From Vibrio sp. SS-MA-C1-2 (GTDB lineage: Bacteria; Pseudomonadota; Gammaproteobacteria; Enterobacterales; Vibrionaceae), in the NCBI RefSeq assembly GCF_021513135.1, contig NZ_CP090981.1, positions 2,778,025-2,842,024 on the forward strand: a stretch of 64,000 bases of DNA, written 5' to 3'. Shown here in pieces: positions 53,991-63,788 of this stretch. Below the pieces are notes generated by a model. That model did not search any database. It was not told the DNA's origin and saw only the letters and a list, made by a program, of their open reading frames with translations. Made by a program: the position numbers and the translations under genes. The first letter of the stretch is position 1; each line of letters opens with the position of its first letter.

Positions 53991-54625
53991 ATGAATAATC
54001 AAAAACGGGTTGAGATATTAAAGCGTTTACGGGCTGAAAATCCACATCCAGAAACAGAGCTCCACTGGAACTCCCTTTTGAACTTTTAATCGCCGTTTTA
54101 TTATCAGCACAAGCAACGGATGTCAGTGTTAATAAGGCAACAGACAAGTTGTACCCCATAGCCAATACACCGCAAGCTATCTTTGATCTCGGTGTTGATG
54201 GGGTGAAAGCGTATATTAAAACCATTGGGTTATTTAACTCAAAAGCAGAAAATGTGATTAAAACCTGTCGAATTCTGTTAGATAAACATAATGGTGAAAT
54301 TCCAGAAGACAGAGCAGCACTAGAAGCCCTTCCTGGTGTAGGGAGAAAAACAGCCAACGTGGTGCTTAATACCGCATTTGGTTGGCCGACCATTGCCGTC
54401 GATACTCATATTTTTAGAGTCTGTAACCGTACTAAGTTTGCGATGGGAAAAAATGTCGATCAAGTGGAAGAAAAATTAATTAAAGTTGTACCTAAAGAGT
54501 TCAAAGTTGATGTTCATCACTGGCTAATTCTTCATGGACGTTATACCTGTGTTGCCAGAAAACCACGCTGTGGTAGCTGTATTATTGAAGATTTGTGCGA
54601 ATATAGAGAAAAAATAGAGTTATAG
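53991..54625 (+). pseudogene. nth: Endonuclease III (nth), disrupted by a one-base frameshift
   Basis: Reading from ATG 53991 gives the normal Nth start (KRVEILKRLRAENPHPETEL) but runs to a stop at about 54089. The Nth sequence resumes in another frame from about 54077 (FELLIAVLLSAQATDVSVNK) and continues to 54625. The break is a C run at 54073-54075 with three C's where four would restore the frame (TCC CCT TTT GAA). Everything else is intact: LPGVGRKTANVV with the catalytic Lys, AVDTHIFRV with Asp, and the C-X6-C-X2-C-X5-C iron-sulfur loop. Position after rnfE is as in E. coli. Either a real mutation or an assembly error. Confidence 0.9.
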
Positions 54626-54658
54626 AGCAGACTGAAATTTAAATAAAAGGAAAACATT

Positions 54659-55075
54659 ATGTCAAATGGTAGAATTTTACACACAATGCTACGTGTTGGT
54701 GATCTTGATAAATCCATCAAGTTCTATACTGAAGTGATGGGAATGTCACTACTACGTCGCCATGATAACCCAGACTACCAATACACCTTAGCTTTCGTTG
54801 GTTATGGTGATGAGTCTCAAGGTTCAGTGATTGAACTGACCTATAATTGGGGGACAGACAGCTACGACCAAGGTACTGCATTCGGTCATATTGCGATTGG
54901 TGTTGATGATATCTATGCAACTTGCGATACATTACGTGAATCTGGTGCTCAAATTAGCCGTGAACCCGGCCCAGTAAAAGGTGGCTCAACGCAAATTGCT
55001 TTTGTCACTGATCCTGATGGTTATAAAATAGAATTAATCCAAAATAAAAGTGCCACGAGTGGATTAGGGTTATAG
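54659..55075 (+). CDS. gloA: Lactoylglutathione lyase (glyoxalase I)
   Basis: 138 aa (E. coli 135). Converts the methylglyoxal-glutathione hemithioacetal to S-lactoylglutathione. Metal ligands are all visible: His in [11 protein letters not shown], Glu in [10 protein letters not shown], His in [10 protein letters not shown] and Glu in YKIELIQ. Strong ribosome-binding site AAAAGGAAAA. Possibly read through from rnf-nth, 33 bp upstream. Confidence 0.96.
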   Translation: MSNGRILHTMLRVGDLDKSIKFYTEVMGMSLLRRHDNPDYQYTLAFVGYGDESQGSVIELTYNWGTDSYDQGTAFGHIAIGVDDIYATCDTLRESGAQISREPGPVKGGSTQIAFVTDPDGYKIELIQNKSATSGLGL

Positions 55076-55448
55076 TACTCACAAAATGTTAACATAAAGG
55101 GATAGCTGGCTCGCTTTCACCGACGATTTTATCGCTCGATTTGAGATAATTCTTTCCTAGATTTAACTCAAATTGAGCTTTTTTCATTTCTGCAATCATA
55201 GTTCTCCCCTCGCCCACCCTAGAATGGGTACAAACCCAATACCCAATTAGTAATAATATTGCATATTAAAAAGCTTATATTTCAACAAATTAAAATAGCC
55301 ATTTGCTTTTACAACATAAAAATTAGGTAATTTTATTTCATTAAAAAAAACTTAGTATTTATCAAATAAATTATATATAATAATTTCAAGAAGTTAATAA
55401 GAATCACCGAGTAAATTAAGTGTTTCAGATGTTGTAAATTTTCACACA

Positions 55449-55462
55449 TTGATCTAGATCAA
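55449..55462. promoter_or_regulatory. FNR box of focA-pflB
   Basis: TTGATCTAGATCAA, a perfect match to the FNR consensus TTGATNNNNATCAA, centred at 55455.5. With TACTAT as -10 the predicted start is near 55497, i.e. centred at -41.5. The remainder of the 55076-55530 gap is AT-rich without a gene. Confidence 0.85.
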
Positions 55463-55484
55463 TTTTGTAAAATGGCGCTTTTGT

Positions 55485-55490
55485 TACTAT
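55485..55490 (+). promoter_or_regulatory. -10 element of focA-pflB
   Basis: TACTAT, about 30 bp after the FNR box centre, as at the cytochrome operon promoter. Confidence 0.6.
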
Positions 55491-55530
55491 ACCTAACGAA
55501 GCGATATTCTAACTAAAAAGAGTAATAGTT

Positions 55531-56397
55531 TTGAAAACTGAAAAAAATCCATTTGATGCGTTAATGCCAGCAGATATGGCTCACTTGGCTGAAGAAACTG
55601 GCGTTTATAAAGCCACCAAGAAGCAGATTCAATCCTTCTACCTAGCGATTACAGCAGGCGTGTTTATCTCTATCGCTTTTGTTTTCTATACCACTGTAAC
55701 AACAGGTTCTGCCGATATGTCTTATGGCATGGCGAAGTTTGTTGGTGGATTAGCGTTTAGTTTAGGACTTATTTTAGTCGTCATTTGCGGCGGTGAACTT
55801 TTTACTTCATCCGTTTTAACAACCGTTGCAAGAGCAAGTAATCGCATCACAACACTTCAATTACTAAAAAATTGGGCTGTTGTTTATATCGGAAACTTTA
55901 TTGGTGCTATCCTTTTTGTTATCTGTATCTGGTTCGCTGGACAGCATATGGCTGCACATGGTGAATGGGGTATTAACGCGATGAAAATTGCACAGCACAA
56001 ATTACACCATACTTTCTCGCAAGCTGTCTTTTTAGGTATATTATGTAATCTAATGGTATGTCTTGCTGTTTGGATGACTTACTCATGTCGTTCAGCAACA
56101 GATAAAATCATGGTGATGATCTTACCTGTCGCGATGTTTGTCGCAAGTGGATTTGAGCACTGTATTGCAAATATGTTCATGATCCCAATGGGCATCCTCA
56201 TTCACTCTTTTGCTAGCCCTGAGTTTTGGACAATGACAGGAATTAATCCTGACCAGTTTGCAGATTTAACAACAAGTAATTTTATTTTCAACAACCTGAT
56301 TCCAGTTACCATTGGTAATATCCTTGGTGGTGGTTTATTTGTTGGAATGACGTATTGGTTTATCCATCGCCGTTCTGAGCTTAAAAAACAAGCTTAA
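55531..56397 (+). CDS. focA: Formate channel/transporter FocA
   Basis: 288 aa pentameric formate channel, inner membrane. Initiates at TTG: the encoded [21 protein letters not shown] aligns with the E. coli FocA N terminus, and there is no ATG in place. Six helices with the family hallmarks [42 protein letters not shown] (helix-breaking loop and the pore His near residue 209: [13 protein letters not shown]). Followed 55 bp on by pflB as in E. coli. Confidence 0.95.
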   Translation: MKTEKNPFDALMPADMAHLAEETGVYKATKKQIQSFYLAITAGVFISIAFVFYTTVTTGSADMSYGMAKFVGGLAFSLGLILVVICGGELFTSSVLTTVARASNRITTLQLLKNWAVVYIGNFIGAILFVICIWFAGQHMAAHGEWGINAMKIAQHKLHHTFSQAVFLGILCNLMVCLAVWMTYSCRSATDKIMVMILPVAMFVASGFEHCIANMFMIPMGILIHSFASPEFWTMTGINPDQFADLTTSNFIFNNLIPVTIGNILGGGLFVGMTYWFIHRRSELKKQA

Positions 56398-56452
56398 TAC
56401 GACGATATTTGTTTTTTCTTTTATTTATACAGACAAGATAGGTAGGTATAAC

Positions 56453-58720
56453 ATGACTACAGCATGGGAAAACTTCGCTGGTGGTGATTGGCAGAACGAT
56501 GTAAACGTTCGTGATTTCATTCAGAAAAACTACACACCATATGAAGGTGATGAGTCTTTCTTAGTAACTGAAGGTACTGAAGCGACTAATCAGCTTTGGG
56601 CTAAAGTTATGGAAGGCATCAAGCAAGAAAATAGCACCCACGCGCCTGTTGATTTTGATACTTCTGTTATATCAACAATTACCGCTCACGATGCTGGTTA
56701 TATCAATAAAGATCTTGAAACTATCGTTGGTTTACAGACTGAAGCTCCTCTTAAGCGCGCTATCATCCCTAATGGTGGTATCCGCATGGTTGAGGGTTCT
56801 TGTAAAGCTTATGACCGTGAACTTGATCCAACAGTTAAGAAAATCTACTCAGAGTACCGTAAAACACACAACGCAGGTGTTTTCGATATCTATACTCCAA
56901 GCATCCTAAAATGTCGTAAATCTGGCGTTTTAACCGGTCTTCCTGATGCATATGGTCGTGGTCGTATCATTGGTGATTACCGTCGTGTTGCTTTATACGG
57001 CATTGACCGTCTAATGGCTGATAAGCTTGCACAACAAAACTCACTGGTAGAGCGCTTTGAAAAAGGCGAAGATCTACAGATGACTATGCAGCTTCGTGAA
57101 GAGATCTCTGAGCAGTATCGTGCATTAGGTCAAATCAAAGAGATGGCAGCTAAATATGGTTGTGATATCTCTCAACCAGCTGAAACTGCACAAGAAGCAG
57201 TTCAGTGGACTTATTTCGGCTACCTAGCAGCGGTTAAGTCTCAAAACGGTGCAGCAATGTCACTAGGCCGTACTTCAACTTTCCTTGATATCTATATCCA
57301 ACGTGATATTGAAGCAGGTAAGATTACTGAAGTTGACGCTCAAGAGATGATTGACCACTTCGTAATGAAGCTACGTATGGTTCGTTTCCTACGTACGCCT
57401 GAATACGATACATTGTTCTCTGGCGACCCAATCTGGGCAACAGAATCAATGGGTGGTATGGGTCTTGACGGACGTACATTAGTTACACGTACTAACTTCC
57501 GCTTCCTAAACAGCCTATACACTATGGGTCCTTCTCCAGAGCCAAACATTACTGTACTTTGGTCTGAGCAGCTTCCTAAAGGCTTTAAAGAGTTCTGTGC
57601 GAAAGTATCTATCGATACATCATCTATCCAGTATGAGAATGATGATCTAATGCGCCCAGACTTCAACTCTGATGATTATGCAATCGCGTGTTGTGTAAGC
57701 CCTCAGGTTATCGGTCAGCACATGCAGTTCTTCGGCGCTCGTGCAAACCTTGCTAAGACAATGCTTTACTCTATCAACGGCGGTGTTGATGAGAAGCTTA
57801 AAATTCAGATTGGTCCTAAAGAAGCACCAATGACTGATGCAGTTCTTGATTACGATAAAGTAATGGATCGTCTAGATCACTTCATGGATTGGTTAGCGAC
57901 ACAATACGTGACTGCACTAAACAGCATCCACTACATGCATGACAAGTACAGCTACGAAGCATCTCTAATGGCGCTTATGGACCGTGATGTTTACCGTACA
58001 ATGGCGTGTGGTATCGCAGGTCTATCTGTTGCTGCTGACTCATTATCAGCAATCAAATATGCAACGGTTAAGCCTATCCGTGACGAAGATGGCATTGCGA
58101 CTGACTTCGAAATCGAAGGTGATTATCCTAAGTTTGGTAACAATGACTCACGCGTTGATGACATCGCATGTGAACTTGTTTCTACATTTATGGCGAAAAT
58201 CCGTAAACTGAAAATGTACCGTAACGCGGTACCTACTCAGTCTATCCTTACTATTACATCTAACGTTGTATATGGTAAGAAAACGGGTAATACACCAGAC
58301 GGTCGTCGTGCTGGCGCGCCATTTGCTCCAGGTGCAAACCCAATGCACGGTCGTGATGAGAAGGGTGCTGTTGCCTCTCTAACCTCTGTAGGTAAACTAC
58401 CGTTTGCTGATGCGAAAGATGGTATCTCTTATACTTTCTCTATCGTACCAAATGCACTAGGTAAAGATGATTCAACTCAGAAAGCGAACCTTGCTGGTCT
58501 AATGGATGGTTACTTCCACCATGAATCTGGTAAGACTGAAGGTGGTCAACACTTGAACGTTAACGTATTAAACCGTGAAACGCTTCTTGATGCTGTTAAG
58601 CACCCTGAGAACTACCCACAGCTAACTATCCGTGTTTCTGGTTATGCTGTTCGTTTTAACTCTCTGACTCCAGAGCAGCAAAACGATGTAATTAGCCGTA
58701 CATTTACAGAGTCTCTATAA
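56453..58720 (+). CDS. pflB: Pyruvate formate-lyase
   Basis: 755 aa glycyl-radical enzyme splitting pyruvate with CoA into acetyl-CoA and formate during anaerobic growth. The adjacent active-site Cys pair is in [11 protein letters not shown] (about residues 415-419), and the radical Gly lies in RVSGYAVRF near the C terminus (about residue 730). Length close to E. coli PflB (760 aa). Codon choice looks more biased than neighbours, in keeping with high expression. The activase gene lies 170 bp downstream after a terminator. Confidence 0.97.
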   Translation: MTTAWENFAGGDWQNDVNVRDFIQKNYTPYEGDESFLVTEGTEATNQLWAKVMEGIKQENSTHAPVDFDTSVISTITAHDAGYINKDLETIVGLQTEAPLKRAIIPNGGIRMVEGSCKAYDRELDPTVKKIYSEYRKTHNAGVFDIYTPSILKCRKSGVLTGLPDAYGRGRIIGDYRRVALYGIDRLMADKLAQQNSLVERFEKGEDLQMTMQLREEISEQYRALGQIKEMAAKYGCDISQPAETAQEAVQWTYFGYLAAVKSQNGAAMSLGRTSTFLDIYIQRDIEAGKITEVDAQEMIDHFVMKLRMVRFLRTPEYDTLFSGDPIWATESMGGMGLDGRTLVTRTNFRFLNSLYTMGPSPEPNITVLWSEQLPKGFKEFCAKVSIDTSSIQYENDDLMRPDFNSDDYAIACCVSPQVIGQHMQFFGARANLAKTMLYSINGGVDEKLKIQIGPKEAPMTDAVLDYDKVMDRLDHFMDWLATQYVTALNSIHYMHDKYSYEASLMALMDRDVYRTMACGIAGLSVAADSLSAIKYATVKPIRDEDGIATDFEIEGDYPKFGNNDSRVDDIACELVSTFMAKIRKLKMYRNAVPTQSILTITSNVVYGKKTGNTPDGRRAGAPFAPGANPMHGRDEKGAVASLTSVGKLPFADAKDGISYTFSIVPNALGKDDSTQKANLAGLMDGYFHHESGKTEGGQHLNVNVLNRETLLDAVKHPENYPQLTIRVSGYAVRFNSLTPEQQNDVISRTFTESL

Positions 58721-58744
58721 TTCTCTGGTAAATAACCGCTAAAT

Positions 58745-58779
58745 AAAAAGCCCTTGCATTGATTGTAAGGGCTTTTTTT
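58745..58779 (+). terminator. Terminator between pflB and pflA
   Basis: AAAAAGCCCTTGCA / TGTAAGGGCTTTTTTT hairpin, so pflA is mostly transcribed from its own promoter. Confidence 0.9.
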
Positions 58780-58890
58780 ATGGCTAGCTCTACTTAAATG
58801 AGCCACTTTGTAATAAAATGATTATTAATATCTAAAGCCACTAATTATCATTCCAATCATAGCTAGTAGCACTAAAAAGAGAGAAAAATA

Positions 58891-59631
58891 ATGTCAACGA
58901 CTGGTCGTATTCATTCATTCGAATCTTGTGGAACCGTAGATGGTCCCGGTATCCGTTTTATTGTTTTTTTACAAGGCTGCTTAATGCGTTGCCAATATTG
59001 TCATAACCGAGATACTTGGGATCTTCATGATGGCAAAGAAGTCACTGTCGAAGAGATCATGAAAGAAGTAGTCTCTTATCGACACTTTATGACAGCATCT
59101 GGTGGTGGTATTACTGCATCGGGTGGTGAAGCGATGTTACAACCAGAATTTGTCCGTGATCTATTTAAAGCTGCACATGATGAAGGTATCCACACCTGCT
59201 TAGATACCAATGGTTATATTCGTAAGCACTCTGATGTCATTGATGAGGTGCTAGATTATGCTGATTTAGTGATGCTTGATCTTAAGCAGATGAATAATGA
59301 AGTCCATGAAAACCTCGTTGGTGTACCGAATAAACGTGTCCTACAGTTTGCTGAGTATCTTCAGAAACGTGGTCAAAAAACTTGGATCCGCTACGTTATC
59401 GTGCCGGGTTTTACCGATGATGAAGCCTCTGCTCGCGAGTTAGGTGAATTTATTAAAGATATGGATAATGTCGAAAAAATTGAGATGTTACCTTACCATA
59501 AATTAGGTGCTCATAAGTGGGAAGCATTAGGTTATGACTACCCACTTGATGGTGTTAACCCTCCATCAAAAGAGACCATGGAAAAGATTAAATCAATTCT
59601 ATCTGAATATAAAGAGAATGTGATTTATTAA
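58891..59631 (+). CDS. pflA: Pyruvate formate-lyase activating enzyme
   Basis: 246 aa radical SAM enzyme, exactly the E. coli PflA length. Cluster motif [14 protein letters not shown] (CX3CX2C), [17 protein letters not shown] glycine-rich SAM site, and [15 protein letters not shown] near residue 170. Uses SAM and reduced flavodoxin to set the Gly radical on PFL. GAGAGAAAAATA precedes the ATG. Followed by a short ERIC element and a terminator. Confidence 0.96.
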   Translation: MSTTGRIHSFESCGTVDGPGIRFIVFLQGCLMRCQYCHNRDTWDLHDGKEVTVEEIMKEVVSYRHFMTASGGGITASGGEAMLQPEFVRDLFKAAHDEGIHTCLDTNGYIRKHSDVIDEVLDYADLVMLDLKQMNNEVHENLVGVPNKRVLQFAEYLQKRGQKTWIRYVIVPGFTDDEASARELGEFIKDMDNVEKIEMLPYHKLGAHKWEALGYDYPLDGVNPPSKETMEKIKSILSEYKENVIY

Positions 59632-59667
59632 TCTTTTCTCTAAAAAATAGGTTAGTAAAATAACCAA

Positions 59668-59748
59668 TATACCTGAAATAATCGGTGTTGCTAGTAGGCG
59701 GCAAATGAGTGCAGCCAACAACCTAACGACTTCAAGTATGAAGGGTAT
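59668..59748 (+). repeat. ERIC element, internally deleted short form
   Basis: About 81 bp: ACCTGAAATAATCGGTGTTG and GCTAGTAGGCGGCAAATGAG joined directly to GCAGCCAACAACCTAACGAC; the central palindrome is missing. It lies in the pflA 3' UTR and ends two bases before the terminator stem. Confidence 0.88.
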
Positions 59749-59749
59749 A

Positions 59750-59786
59750 AAAGGGTGTAGATTACATGAATCTACACCCTTTTTTA
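59750..59786 (+). terminator. Terminator of pflA
   Basis: AAGGGTGTAGATT / AATCTACACCCTT with loop ACATG and a following T run, immediately after the short ERIC copy. Confidence 0.9.
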
Positions 59787-59886
59787 ACTTAGATCTCAAC
59801 TCAGAAGCCCGCCTCTACCCCCGTTATTTTTTCATGTTAGAATAGTCGGACAAATACACCATTTGACCGATTAAAAGGGATTAATA

Positions 59887-61629
59887 ATGAAAAGTGATAT
59901 TGAAATTAGTAAAGATACACCACTTTCCCCCATTACCGATATTGCATTACAAGCAGGCTTAATCCCTGATGATTTGACCCCTTTAGGAACATCTAAAGCC
60001 AAAGTCAAAACCTCAACCTTAACTCGACTAAAAGATAGAAAAAATGGCAAATTAATCCTAGTAACAGCAATTACGCCGACACCGCTTGGTGAGGGAAAGA
60101 CGGTCACGACTATTGGTCTTGCTCAAGGGTTAGCAAAAATTAATCAGTCTGTTATTGCCTGTATTCGTCAACCTTCAATGGGCCCCGTTTTTGGCGTTAA
60201 AGGCGGTGCAGCTGGTGGGGGGTATAGCCAAGTAGTACCGATGGATAAATTGAATCTACACTTAACCGGTGATATTCATGCGGTTACCTCTGCTCATAAC
60301 CTCGCTGCAGCTGCTATTGATGCTCGTATCTATCATGAGCAACGCCTTGGATATCAAGCCTTCACGGATAAAACTGAGCTTCCTGCTTTAAGAATTGATA
60401 GTCAACGTGTGAGCTGGCGACGTGTTGTCGATCAAAATGATCGTGCTTTACGTAAAATCACCGTCGGGTTAAATAATCCAAACTCGACAATGAATGGTTT
60501 TGAACGAGAAGATGGCTTTGATATTTCAGCGGCTTCAGAATTAATGGCAATTTTAGCCTTAAGTCAAGACCTGCAAGATATGCGTCAACGAATAGGCAAG
60601 ATAGTATTAGCTTATAATCTAGATGGTAAGCCAGTTACTGCCGAGGATCTCCAAGTCGCAGGTGCGATGACAGTTGTAATGAAAGAGGCAATAGAACCAA
60701 CACTAATGCAAACTCTTGAAGGTGTGCCCACCTTTATTCATGCAGGCCCTTTTGCCAATATCGCTCACGGTAACTCTTCTATCATTGCAGATAAAATCGC
60801 CTTAAAATTAACTGACTTTGTTGTTACAGAAGGTGGATTCGGTTCTGATATGGGATTCGAGAAGGCTTGTAATATTAAAGCATCACAAGCAGGAAACACC
60901 CCAGATTGTGCGGTTGTTGTTGCGACGTTACGAGGCTTGAAATCTAACGCGCCTGACCAACAGGATTACCAAACAAAGACGCTGATAAAACCTGATACTG
61001 AACGTTTAGAAGCGGGGTTCTGTAATCTTGAATGGCATATCCGTAATGCTGAGCAATATAAAATCCCAGTTGTTGTCGCGATTAACCGTTTTCCTCAAGA
61101 CTGTGATGAAGAGCTACAGTGGTTATTTGAGCGTGTAAAAGGACTCAAAACTGAAACTCATGTCGATATTGCAATCAGTGATGCCTTTCAATCTGGGGGC
61201 GAAGGTGTAAAAGAATTAGCCCAAGCAGTCGTTAATGCGACTCAAAAACAAGCAAATTTCACTCCACTTTATACACCTGAACAATCATTGATCGAGAAAA
61301 TCAATCAAGTCGCACTTAAAGGTTATGGTGCAAAAGCGGTCGAATTATCGCCTCTTGCTCAACAGCAATTGAATGAATTTGAGCAGCAAGGATTTAACCA
61401 CTTACATATTTGTATGGCAAAAACCCCAGCATCAATCTCCCATGATCCAAAATTAAAAGGGGCTCCATCAAATTTCACCTTACCAATTAGAGAGTTAAAG
61501 CTTTGCGCCGGCGCTGGATTTATCTATGCGCTGTGCGGCAATGTGATGACCATGCCGGGTCTACCAGAAAAACCTGCTTACATGCAGTTAGATATCGATC
61601 AAAACGGTAATATAGTTGGTCTGAGCTGA
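59887..61629 (+). CDS. fhs: Formate-tetrahydrofolate ligase (10-formyl-THF synthetase)
   Basis: 580 aa. ATP-dependent capture of formate onto tetrahydrofolate. Family signatures: the phosphate loop [19 protein letters not shown] near residue 64, [26 protein letters not shown]-type segment, and [21 protein letters not shown]. Full length for the family. AAGGGATTAATA precedes the ATG. Its position after focA-pflB-pflA suggests use of PFL-derived formate as a one-carbon source; purU at 5.8 kb runs the reverse direction hydrolytically. E. coli lacks fhs. Confidence 0.95.
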   Translation: MKSDIEISKDTPLSPITDIALQAGLIPDDLTPLGTSKAKVKTSTLTRLKDRKNGKLILVTAITPTPLGEGKTVTTIGLAQGLAKINQSVIACIRQPSMGPVFGVKGGAAGGGYSQVVPMDKLNLHLTGDIHAVTSAHNLAAAAIDARIYHEQRLGYQAFTDKTELPALRIDSQRVSWRRVVDQNDRALRKITVGLNNPNSTMNGFEREDGFDISAASELMAILALSQDLQDMRQRIGKIVLAYNLDGKPVTAEDLQVAGAMTVVMKEAIEPTLMQTLEGVPTFIHAGPFANIAHGNSSIIADKIALKLTDFVVTEGGFGSDMGFEKACNIKASQAGNTPDCAVVVATLRGLKSNAPDQQDYQTKTLIKPDTERLEAGFCNLEWHIRNAEQYKIPVVVAINRFPQDCDEELQWLFERVKGLKTETHVDIAISDAFQSGGEGVKELAQAVVNATQKQANFTPLYTPEQSLIEKINQVALKGYGAKAVELSPLAQQQLNEFEQQGFNHLHICMAKTPASISHDPKLKGAPSNFTLPIRELKLCAGAGFIYALCGNVMTMPGLPEKPAYMQLDIDQNGNIVGLS

Positions 61630-61720
61630 TCTTAATAACTGATAAAAAACTGATTTAATATCTACAAAGTGATAGTCTTAATCATAGAGTAAGCATATAA
61701 ATGAAAAGAGGTTTATCCTA

Positions 61721-62221
61721 ATGGAAATGACAAATGCACAACGCCTGATTTTATCGAATCAGTACTATATCATGTCAAAATTATCACCTGAAAATTCAGC
61801 TCATTACGAACGTTTACAAACAATTGTTGAGCGTGGTTTTGGCTTGCAAATGCGTGAATTAGATAAAGACTTTGGTCAATTATCAGACGCGGTTTGTCGT
61901 GAAATTATCGAAGCGATGGAGATGCACCACGCAATGCAAGAGTCTTACAACATGCTCAATGAGACTGAAGCAAATCAAGTTGATGCTCGTCGCCTACAAT
62001 TCCTTGGCTTTGATGCTGCTACTGAATCTCAGCAACTTCATTATGTACGCTTCATTACCACAACTGAAGGCCAATATCCGCAGTTTGATAGCTCGCAACA
62101 CCAATTCAATAGCCAAACGCCAATGATGAATAAGTATCAGCGTATGCTTGCTGAATGGAAAGCCTGCCCACGTCAATACCATTTATCAGCTGCTGAGTTA
62201 CAGAAAATTCTTGCTGCTTAA
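61721..62221 (+). CDS. yfbU: YfbU family protein (UPF0304)
   Basis: 166 aa cytoplasmic protein of unknown function, colinear with E. coli YfbU (164 aa): starts [18 protein letters not shown], contains [18 protein letters not shown] and [11 protein letters not shown], and ends in [30 protein letters not shown] precedes the start. Confidence 0.92.
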   Translation: MEMTNAQRLILSNQYYIMSKLSPENSAHYERLQTIVERGFGLQMRELDKDFGQLSDAVCREIIEAMEMHHAMQESYNMLNETEANQVDARRLQFLGFDAATESQQLHYVRFITTTEGQYPQFDSSQHQFNSQTPMMNKYQRMLAEWKACPRQYHLSAAELQKILAA

Positions 62222-62272
62222 TCCATCGCGTTTCTACACGCCTAAATAATGGAAGTCCAAACGGCAGCAATT

Positions 62273-62328
62273 AAAAAGAGAGTCTGGTTCGTTTTGCGTT
62301 CATCGCCAAACAACCGCTCTCTTTTTTT
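62273..62328 (+). terminator. Terminator of yfbU
   Basis: AAAAAGAGAG ... CTCTCTTTTTTT with an inner GGTT.GTTT / AAAC.AACC stem. Confidence 0.8.
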
Positions 62329-62360
62329 ATGCTTCGCACGGTTTCATATTGACTCTGTAC

Positions 62361-62409
62361 TACCTAAAATAATTGGCGTTATTAGTAGATGGTAAGTAAG
62401 AAGGGTATA
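62361..62409 (+). repeat. Minimal ERIC remnant
   Basis: About 49 bp: ACCTAAAATAATTGGCGTTA then TAGTAGATGGTAAGTAAGAAGGGTATA. Only the two extreme ends remain. Confidence 0.65.
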
Positions 62410-62481
62410 TGGTTTCTATTCTTTCATCATTGATTTTTAGTTATACTTAGCGACAACCTAATTCTACTCGAGTATTTATTA

Positions 62482-63303
62482 ATGTCATTCCAGTGCCCTC
62501 TCTGCTTTTCTGCTCTTAATCAAAATAATCATCACTGGGTATGCGAAAATAATCATCAATTTGATCTCGCAAAAGAAGGCTACGTAAATCTGATGCCTGC
62601 TCATCACAAACGCTCAAAGAACCCGGGTGATAATAAAGAGATGATGCAAGCGAGACGTGCTTTTTTAGAAAACGAGCATTATCAACCACTTCGTCAAGCG
62701 GTAATCAAGGAAGTGACGGCTCATTTAGAAACGAACCAAGCTCTTAAAGTTTTAGATATTGGTTGTGGTGAGGGGTATTATACATCGGCGTTAGCCACTA
62801 AATTACAAGAGTACAACGAGAAAAGCCAAGTTTACGGATTAGATATCTCTAAAGTCGCCATTAAATTTGCTGCTAAACGTTATCCTCAAGCCGATTTTTG
62901 TGTTGCATCTAGTCACCGTCTACCTTTTGCGGATAACTCCCTTGATGGTATTGTACGTATTTATGCACCATGTAAAGCGGAAGAGTTATCACGCGTGATT
63001 AAATCAGATGGCATCATTGTGACGGTAACCCCTGCAGCTCGTCATCTTTATCAGCTAAAAGAAAAGGTTTATCAGAGCGTAAAACTCCATGAAACTCAAC
63101 CAGAAGAAATTGCAGGTTTTGAATTGATTAAACAGACGTTACTGCCTTATAGCATGGATTTAAATAGCCAAGATGCAACAGCTCTACTTCAAATGACACC
63201 GTTTGCTTGGCGAGCTTCAGAGCAAGTTTGGCAGCAGTTAGAAGCAGAAAATGATCATCAAATTGAAGCTGACTTCTCAATCTCAATTTATCGAAAAAAG
63301 TAA
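62482..63303 (+). CDS. rlmA: 23S rRNA (guanine-745 N1) methyltransferase
   Basis: 273 aa (E. coli RlmA 269). An N-terminal zinc finger CPLCFSALNQNNHHWVCENNH (four ligands Cys, Cys, Cys, His) recognises rRNA. A Rossmann methyltransferase domain follows, with SAM loop VLDIGCGEGYYTSAL near residue 91 and the later RIYAPCKAEELSRV. Methylates G745 in helix 35 of 23S rRNA. Confidence 0.94.
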   Translation: MSFQCPLCFSALNQNNHHWVCENNHQFDLAKEGYVNLMPAHHKRSKNPGDNKEMMQARRAFLENEHYQPLRQAVIKEVTAHLETNQALKVLDIGCGEGYYTSALATKLQEYNEKSQVYGLDISKVAIKFAAKRYPQADFCVASSHRLPFADNSLDGIVRIYAPCKAEELSRVIKSDGIIVTVTPAARHLYQLKEKVYQSVKLHETQPEEIAGFELIKQTLLPYSMDLNSQDATALLQMTPFAWRASEQVWQQLEAENDHQIEADFSISIYRKK

Positions 63304-63336
63304 TCCTTTATTTTATATATCACTGAATAAAAAATA

Positions 63337-63380
63337 AAAAAGGTCGAAGACTGTTTGATGGTAACAGCCTTCGACCTTTT
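63337..63380. terminator. Bidirectional terminator between rlmA and yfcL
   Basis: AAAAGGTCGAAG / CTTCGACCTTTT stem with inner CTGTT/AACAG, between convergent genes. Confidence 0.9.
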
Positions 63381-63413
63381 AGTGATTCTTTAATATGAAT
63401 CCCAAGATTTAAA

Positions 63414-63677
63414 TTATTTCTGCAGCTCATTCCAACAATTAACAACTAAAGCGAAGTCCGCTGGCGTTAGTTCATTCTGGTTTGCAGTCACACTTTCTAA
63501 TACTTGCTGCTTAAAAATATCGAGATCTTCAATATTTTCTAATTCACAACTCGCAGCAGCAAGAGAGATATGTCCACGTAAATAACCATTAGCAAACAGT
63601 TGATCCTCAGTAGAGGTCTCTACCATCGCATCCATCATATCCATTAGTTTTTCTTCGTAATCTTGAATTGTCATCAC
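63414..63677 (-). CDS. yfcL: YfcL family protein
   Basis: 87 aa, function unknown. Colinear with E. coli YfcL: EEKLMDMMDAMVETSTEDQLFANGYLRGHISLA and ELTPADFALVVNCWNEL. Start may be 63677 or the next Met at 63674. Downstream of aroC on the same strand, separated by a short ERIC copy; the same locus order is found in enterics, supporting the assignment. Confidence 0.88.
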   Translation of the reverse strand: MMTIQDYEEKLMDMMDAMVETSTEDQLFANGYLRGHISLAAASCELENIEDLDIFKQQVLESVTANQNELTPADFALVVNCWNELQK

Positions 63678-63702
63678 TTATATATCCGTTGTTACGTATT
63701 GC

Positions 63703-63781
63703 TATACCCTTGATATTTGAAGTCACTAGGTTGTTGTTAGCGTCCATTCGCTGACTAGCAACTTCAATTATTTGGGATATA
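63703..63781 (-). repeat. ERIC element, internally deleted short form
   Basis: About 79 bp reverse copy between aroC and yfcL: TATACCCTTGATATTTGAAG, GGTTGTTGTTAGCGTCC, GACTAGCAACTTCAATTATTTGGGATATA, with the centre missing. Confidence 0.85.
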
Positions 63782-63788
63782 CCGTTAA

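Noticed and set aside
59599-59799. Minus-strand ORF with the phrase PFILEVVRLLAALI
   Set aside because: That segment is a translation of the ERIC element; the same phrase appears in the ORF over the copy at 25883. Not a gene.
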